From assembly GCA_963693315.1 (NCBI GenBank), contig OY856186.1, forward strand, positions 279,515,491 to 279,579,490: 64,000 nucleotides of DNA. Reading direction: 5' to 3'. This document shows positions 60,265 through 64,000 of this stretch, piece after piece; positions within the stretch are counted from its first letter, which is position 1, and every line of letters starts with the position of its first letter. The stretch comes from Diogma glabrata (Eukaryota > Arthropoda > Insecta > Diptera > Cylindrotomidae). The notes under the pieces are model-generated. The model did not search any database. It was not told the origin of the DNA and worked only from the letters and a program-made list of their open reading frames with translations. Made by a program: the position numbers and the translations under genes.

Positions 60265-60425
60265 AGAAAGTTAAAAACTTACTTTTTTGACATATAACGC
60301 CATTTTTATCTTTTTTCTACGGCGATAGAAAAAATAACTCATATTTTTACGGCGGCAGTAAAAGTGCCGCCATTTTTTCCATATTTTTACGGCAACAGTA
60401 AAAGTAACATAACATGATATTATAA
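60265..60425 (+). repeat. Short repeats of TTTTTACGGCRRCAGTAAAAGT
   Basis: Three phrases built on TACGGCGATAGAAAAA, TACGGCGGCAGTAAAAG and TACGGCAACAGTAAAAG occur within 110 bp. Confidence 0.55.
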
Positions 60426-60589
60426 ATAATATTTGTTATTTATTCAAACAAACTGTATAACAATGACAACAAAAAATAAATATTTTGATTGGATTATGAA
60501 ATACTGAATTGAAACATTGCTTTGATAAAAACTTTTAATTATACAAATTTAAATGTTTTTTTTTTAAATGTTGTTTTGATTTTCTGTTG

Positions 60590-60770
60590 TGAATTGTTTC
60601 CTGAATAGCGTCAAAAAGCTCACTGGAAAGCCAATCTTCGAAATATGTATTAGCCAGTCTACCACCTTTTTTCACTTACCAAACCCAGTAATGGTTCAGC
60701 CCAGATTTAGATTTATATAAAGGCTTGTTTCTTCGAGGAAGGAATTGCGTGAAATCATCAAGGGAAGATC
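60590..60770 (-). other. Unrecognised coding-like relic
   Basis: The minus strand contains LDDFTQFLPRRNKPLYKSKS followed by a possible donor (GTAAGT) and, in another frame, RLANTYFEDWLSSELFDAIQ. Composition is more coding-like than the flanks. I cannot assign a family. Confidence 0.28.
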
Positions 60771-60774
60771 AAAA

Positions 60775-63700
60775 ATTAAAAAATATAATATTTACAAATC
60801 AACAAAAACTGATCCTCCAATTCGGGAGCTTAGTGCTATAGAGTAAGAAGCAGTATTCTTCTACAACTTTGAAGAATCACTTAAAACTTTAAACACTTAA
60901 AACCTGTTTTATAACATATAAGTGATAGTGAAATCTGGTAGCAGAAAAAGTTCATTGTGAACATCGAGAACTACGAATTGAATTGAAGATCAATAGATAC
61001 CATCTGTTAACATTATAATATGGACATAACTTACGATAACAGACAATCCTTAGAAAAAGAATACAAATTATGGAAATCTACTTTTAAGCTTTTCAACTTC
61101 AAAACTAATTTAAATATATATTTCTTTCCTCATTTGAGACCACTCACGAAGTAAAAAGCCGCTGAAAAACTGATGGTTTGAGACGAAAGAAAAAAAGTGC
61201 TGTAATGTTTTAGAGATGAGACGAGAGTTTTAAAACCGTGGGATTCGATCAACTTGTTTGCGAGCCACAGATTCGAAGAAAGCAAGTATAAAATTGAATT
61301 TTAATGATAATAAAAATAAACATATTGTACGTCTGGTATTTGTACGATTTATAATTTAACTGTATTCAACGGTAAACAGAAATCATTATTAATTGACTAA
61401 TACACTTCAATTAAATCATCATTATTCACACACTACACCAACATTTTACTTCCTTAAACGATCTTTTCTGCATTTGTGTACAGATGATAGACGAATAATT
61501 CCACTTTAACCACAAATAAAAAGAAAAAGTCTTTTAGATATTGAAAAACTAAACTCATCACTTAAAAATATCCTTAAGAAAATAATAACATTAAATGGAT
61601 CGATAAATAAAACCTAAGAAAACATTAGATTATATGAACAACAACGACTATATAAAAAGAAAAAAAAATAATTCTTTGTTTATTCTATGTGTCCGCAATT
61701 TTATTAAAAGAAAACAAAAACCAAATGGAAAACCAATTTTCTTAATTTTCTCTGTTTAAGGTTTTCTATTTGTATTTAAAGAAAAACTTAACACCACGTA
61801 GTTATGTTTTTCCCCTTTTTTGTTCTTTTGTTATTGATTTGTTTACTTTTTGGAGATATTTGGTTTCTTTGAGATGGGTCCGATTTGAAGGTTTTCGTTT
61901 AGTTTTCAATAAGAAAATTTTTTATTTATAGATTTATAAATCGAAAGGGTTTGAAGTGATAGTTATGTGAATGGGATTTTTTTTCTTAAATTTAGGAAAC
62001 AAAAGGATAAAACTTAATGGATTTTATATGAGTGAATGGAAAATAGATCTTTATTTCAAGATACAAAAATATTTAAAATAGCAAGTTTAATGAGCCACAG
62101 ATAATATTGAAATAACTATCTGGAAATTTGGGAGGAATCATTTTCAGATTTTTCACACATTTATTTTATTTGATATCATTTTTGTAACTGAATGGTGCTA
62201 AAATTACTATTATGCTATTTTGTTGATCAACTATTTCAACAAAACACCAAGAATAATCAAAAACTGTTTTACTTTTATACTAAATAAAAAAGTTCGTTTT
62301 ACGTTATAAAAAACCAATATATCCTTCCAATATATCTAACCGAAAACTAAATTTGAAACGGAAAATCCATAATCAAACGACAGAATACAAAAAAATGTTA
62401 AATTTGTTCAAAAAATCAAAACCGGAAATTATTTAATTTTCTGAAAAGAAAAATAAGAGAACAATTACTAAAGGAAGAAGAAGATAAAGTGGAAATTTTT
62501 CTCATGCGGTTTTCTAATTTTATTTTAAAAGTTATTTATTCATTGAACTTGTGTTATAAAGGAAATAAGTGGGAAAATTCATTCAATATGATTTTTTGTT
62601 CTTACTTTTTGTGTATATTGCTAAACCAAATTTATCGTTTGACAAATATGACACCGAACGAATTGAGTCTTAGAAACAAACAAATACAATCGTTTTCAGC
62701 TAATTATAATTATGAAAAACAAATATATCATATGATTTTACTTAAAATTTATTATATTTTCATAATAAAAGGATAAACTTAAAATTCTGTCGTTCCCATG
62801 TAAGCACTGGAAATGATAAAAACATGAAAATTAGAAAATTTAGTAGTGCCACCTCCTACTTGTCAAAAACCTTGTCGTTAACATTATTTTCAAAGTTTTG
62901 ACTATTGTATTGGGTAATAAAACTTGGGTGGTTAGTGTATCTGCTATGATTTTTTGTAAACTCTTCGATGACTATTGATTGTTAAATCGAAGTATTTTCT
63001 ACATAATTTTTCTATTATCTAAACTTAACAATAAAATTAAACAATACCAAACATACTTTACATACATAAAATTGTGTAAAGTTAGACATAAATTTCGATT
63101 TTATATAAAACAACAAACCAAATAAAGTTTGTTAAATAAAAACTAAATTAATTTTGTCCGTCCTATTTCCAATTATCAATATATGTATTAAATAATTTAA
63201 ATTTCATTTACTGTTGTAATAATTTGGTTTGGTTTGAGTATATACATACATAATACATTCTTTTAATAAAATTCATTTTCAAAGAAAACCACTCCAACAT
63301 TCAAATGAATAATTCAAGATGGAGGAATATAAAAAACGAATTGTTATCTGTGACAACAAACAAAAAAATGTCAAATCAAATATTCTTATCACTTAATTCG
63401 TCAATCACTTAAGATCTAACAATATAACAGAATCTATAAAAAATTCATGTAGTTTTCCTCAATTTAAAATTTAACAGCAATAACAAAACAGAAAATATAT
63501 CAATTGAATTTTCGAAATTTTCTTCGCTTCAAATTTTTTCTTTCATCTCTAGTTTTTTTTTTAAATAATTCATGACAGAAGGTATTCGTAGAAAAGCACA
63601 AACAATAAATTAGATAACAAGAACACCATTCATCTATCTCCCTTATGGAAATAATATTTTTTATTGTGCTCCCATATCCGAGTAGTATCATTGATTTTTC

Positions 63701-64000
63701 CTATTTTTAAATTTTCTTAGAAAAAAAAATAGAAGAAACTAAAATTAAATGAAAAATTGAAACATAGAATATCTCATATATGGTGCTAAAAGGAAATCGA
63801 AAGCAACAAAGAATAGAAATTTTTTTGTTTGTGTTCGAGTTCGAAATTCAAATTAAAGGAAACGTGATTCAATTGTCATTTAAAATGTTTTAATTGGATT
63901 TTTTTTTCGGTTTTAATATTTTTTTTCTTTTATATGCATTGGAAAACTAAAAACAAGGAAAAGAAATTTAAAAATTTATTTATTTATGAGAAAATTGAAA
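60775..64000. other. AT-rich DNA without recognisable features
   Basis: Only short AT-driven frames occur, and neither strand gives a recognisable protein motif. I see no repeats comparable to those upstream. Confidence 0.4.

Overview
The window is strongly AT-rich eukaryotic DNA, most likely from an arthropod and probably an insect. The evidence is spliced genes with GT-AG introns, animal-type RTE, jockey-like, Penelope-like and Ty3/gypsy retroelements, a mariner relic, and a captured gene fragment that resembles insect Cbl. No bacterial-style operons, rRNA genes or CRISPR arrays are visible. All family assignments come from reading translated motifs and repeat structure; no database search was possible.

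Layout. 1-3.9 kb: AT-rich DNA with one unrecognised open frame. 3.9-7.3 kb: a nearly intact RTE LINE bounded by a 12-bp target duplication. 10.3-12.8 kb: a fragment of a Crypton-like tyrosine recombinase, then a frameshifted jockey-like LINE truncated at its 3' end. 12.8-14.25 kb: a long AT-rich repeat whose inverted partner lies at 54.4-56.0 kb. 18.1-21.8 kb: a full-length Penelope-like element (PLE) with an intact 830-residue RT/GIY-YIG ORF, a 10-bp target duplication and hammerhead-like motifs in its terminal repeats. 23-25.4 kb: tandem and nested non-autonomous DNA elements. 25.6-36.3 kb: a mariner-type inverted-repeat element split by a 9.2-kb Ty3/gypsy retrotransposon. Both LTRs of that retrotransposon carry a piece of the host Cbl gene.

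37-41 kb: small inverted-repeat elements and a 1.18-kb palindromic element containing three copies of a hammerhead ribozyme motif, flanked by an 11-bp target duplication; it is a candidate animal retrozyme. 41.3-45.8 kb: a six-exon gene for a SAM-domain-like protein with one in-frame stop, lying between blocks of subterminal repeats that may mark a CACTA-like transposon. 47.95-48.08 kb: a probable terminal exon of an unrecognised host gene. 52.5-53.5 kb: an RTE fragment. 54-60 kb: the inverted repeat partner, a Harbinger-like foldback element, a pogo-like transposase relic and a CACTG-ended MITE. 60-64 kb: AT-rich DNA with little recognisable content.

Most of the sequence is layered transposon DNA. 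The PLE supplies an RT/endonuclease of the type proposed to move hammerhead-bearing non-autonomous elements, and such a candidate sits 17 kb away. The two most unusual observations are the LTR-embedded Cbl fragment and the hammerhead-bearing palindrome.
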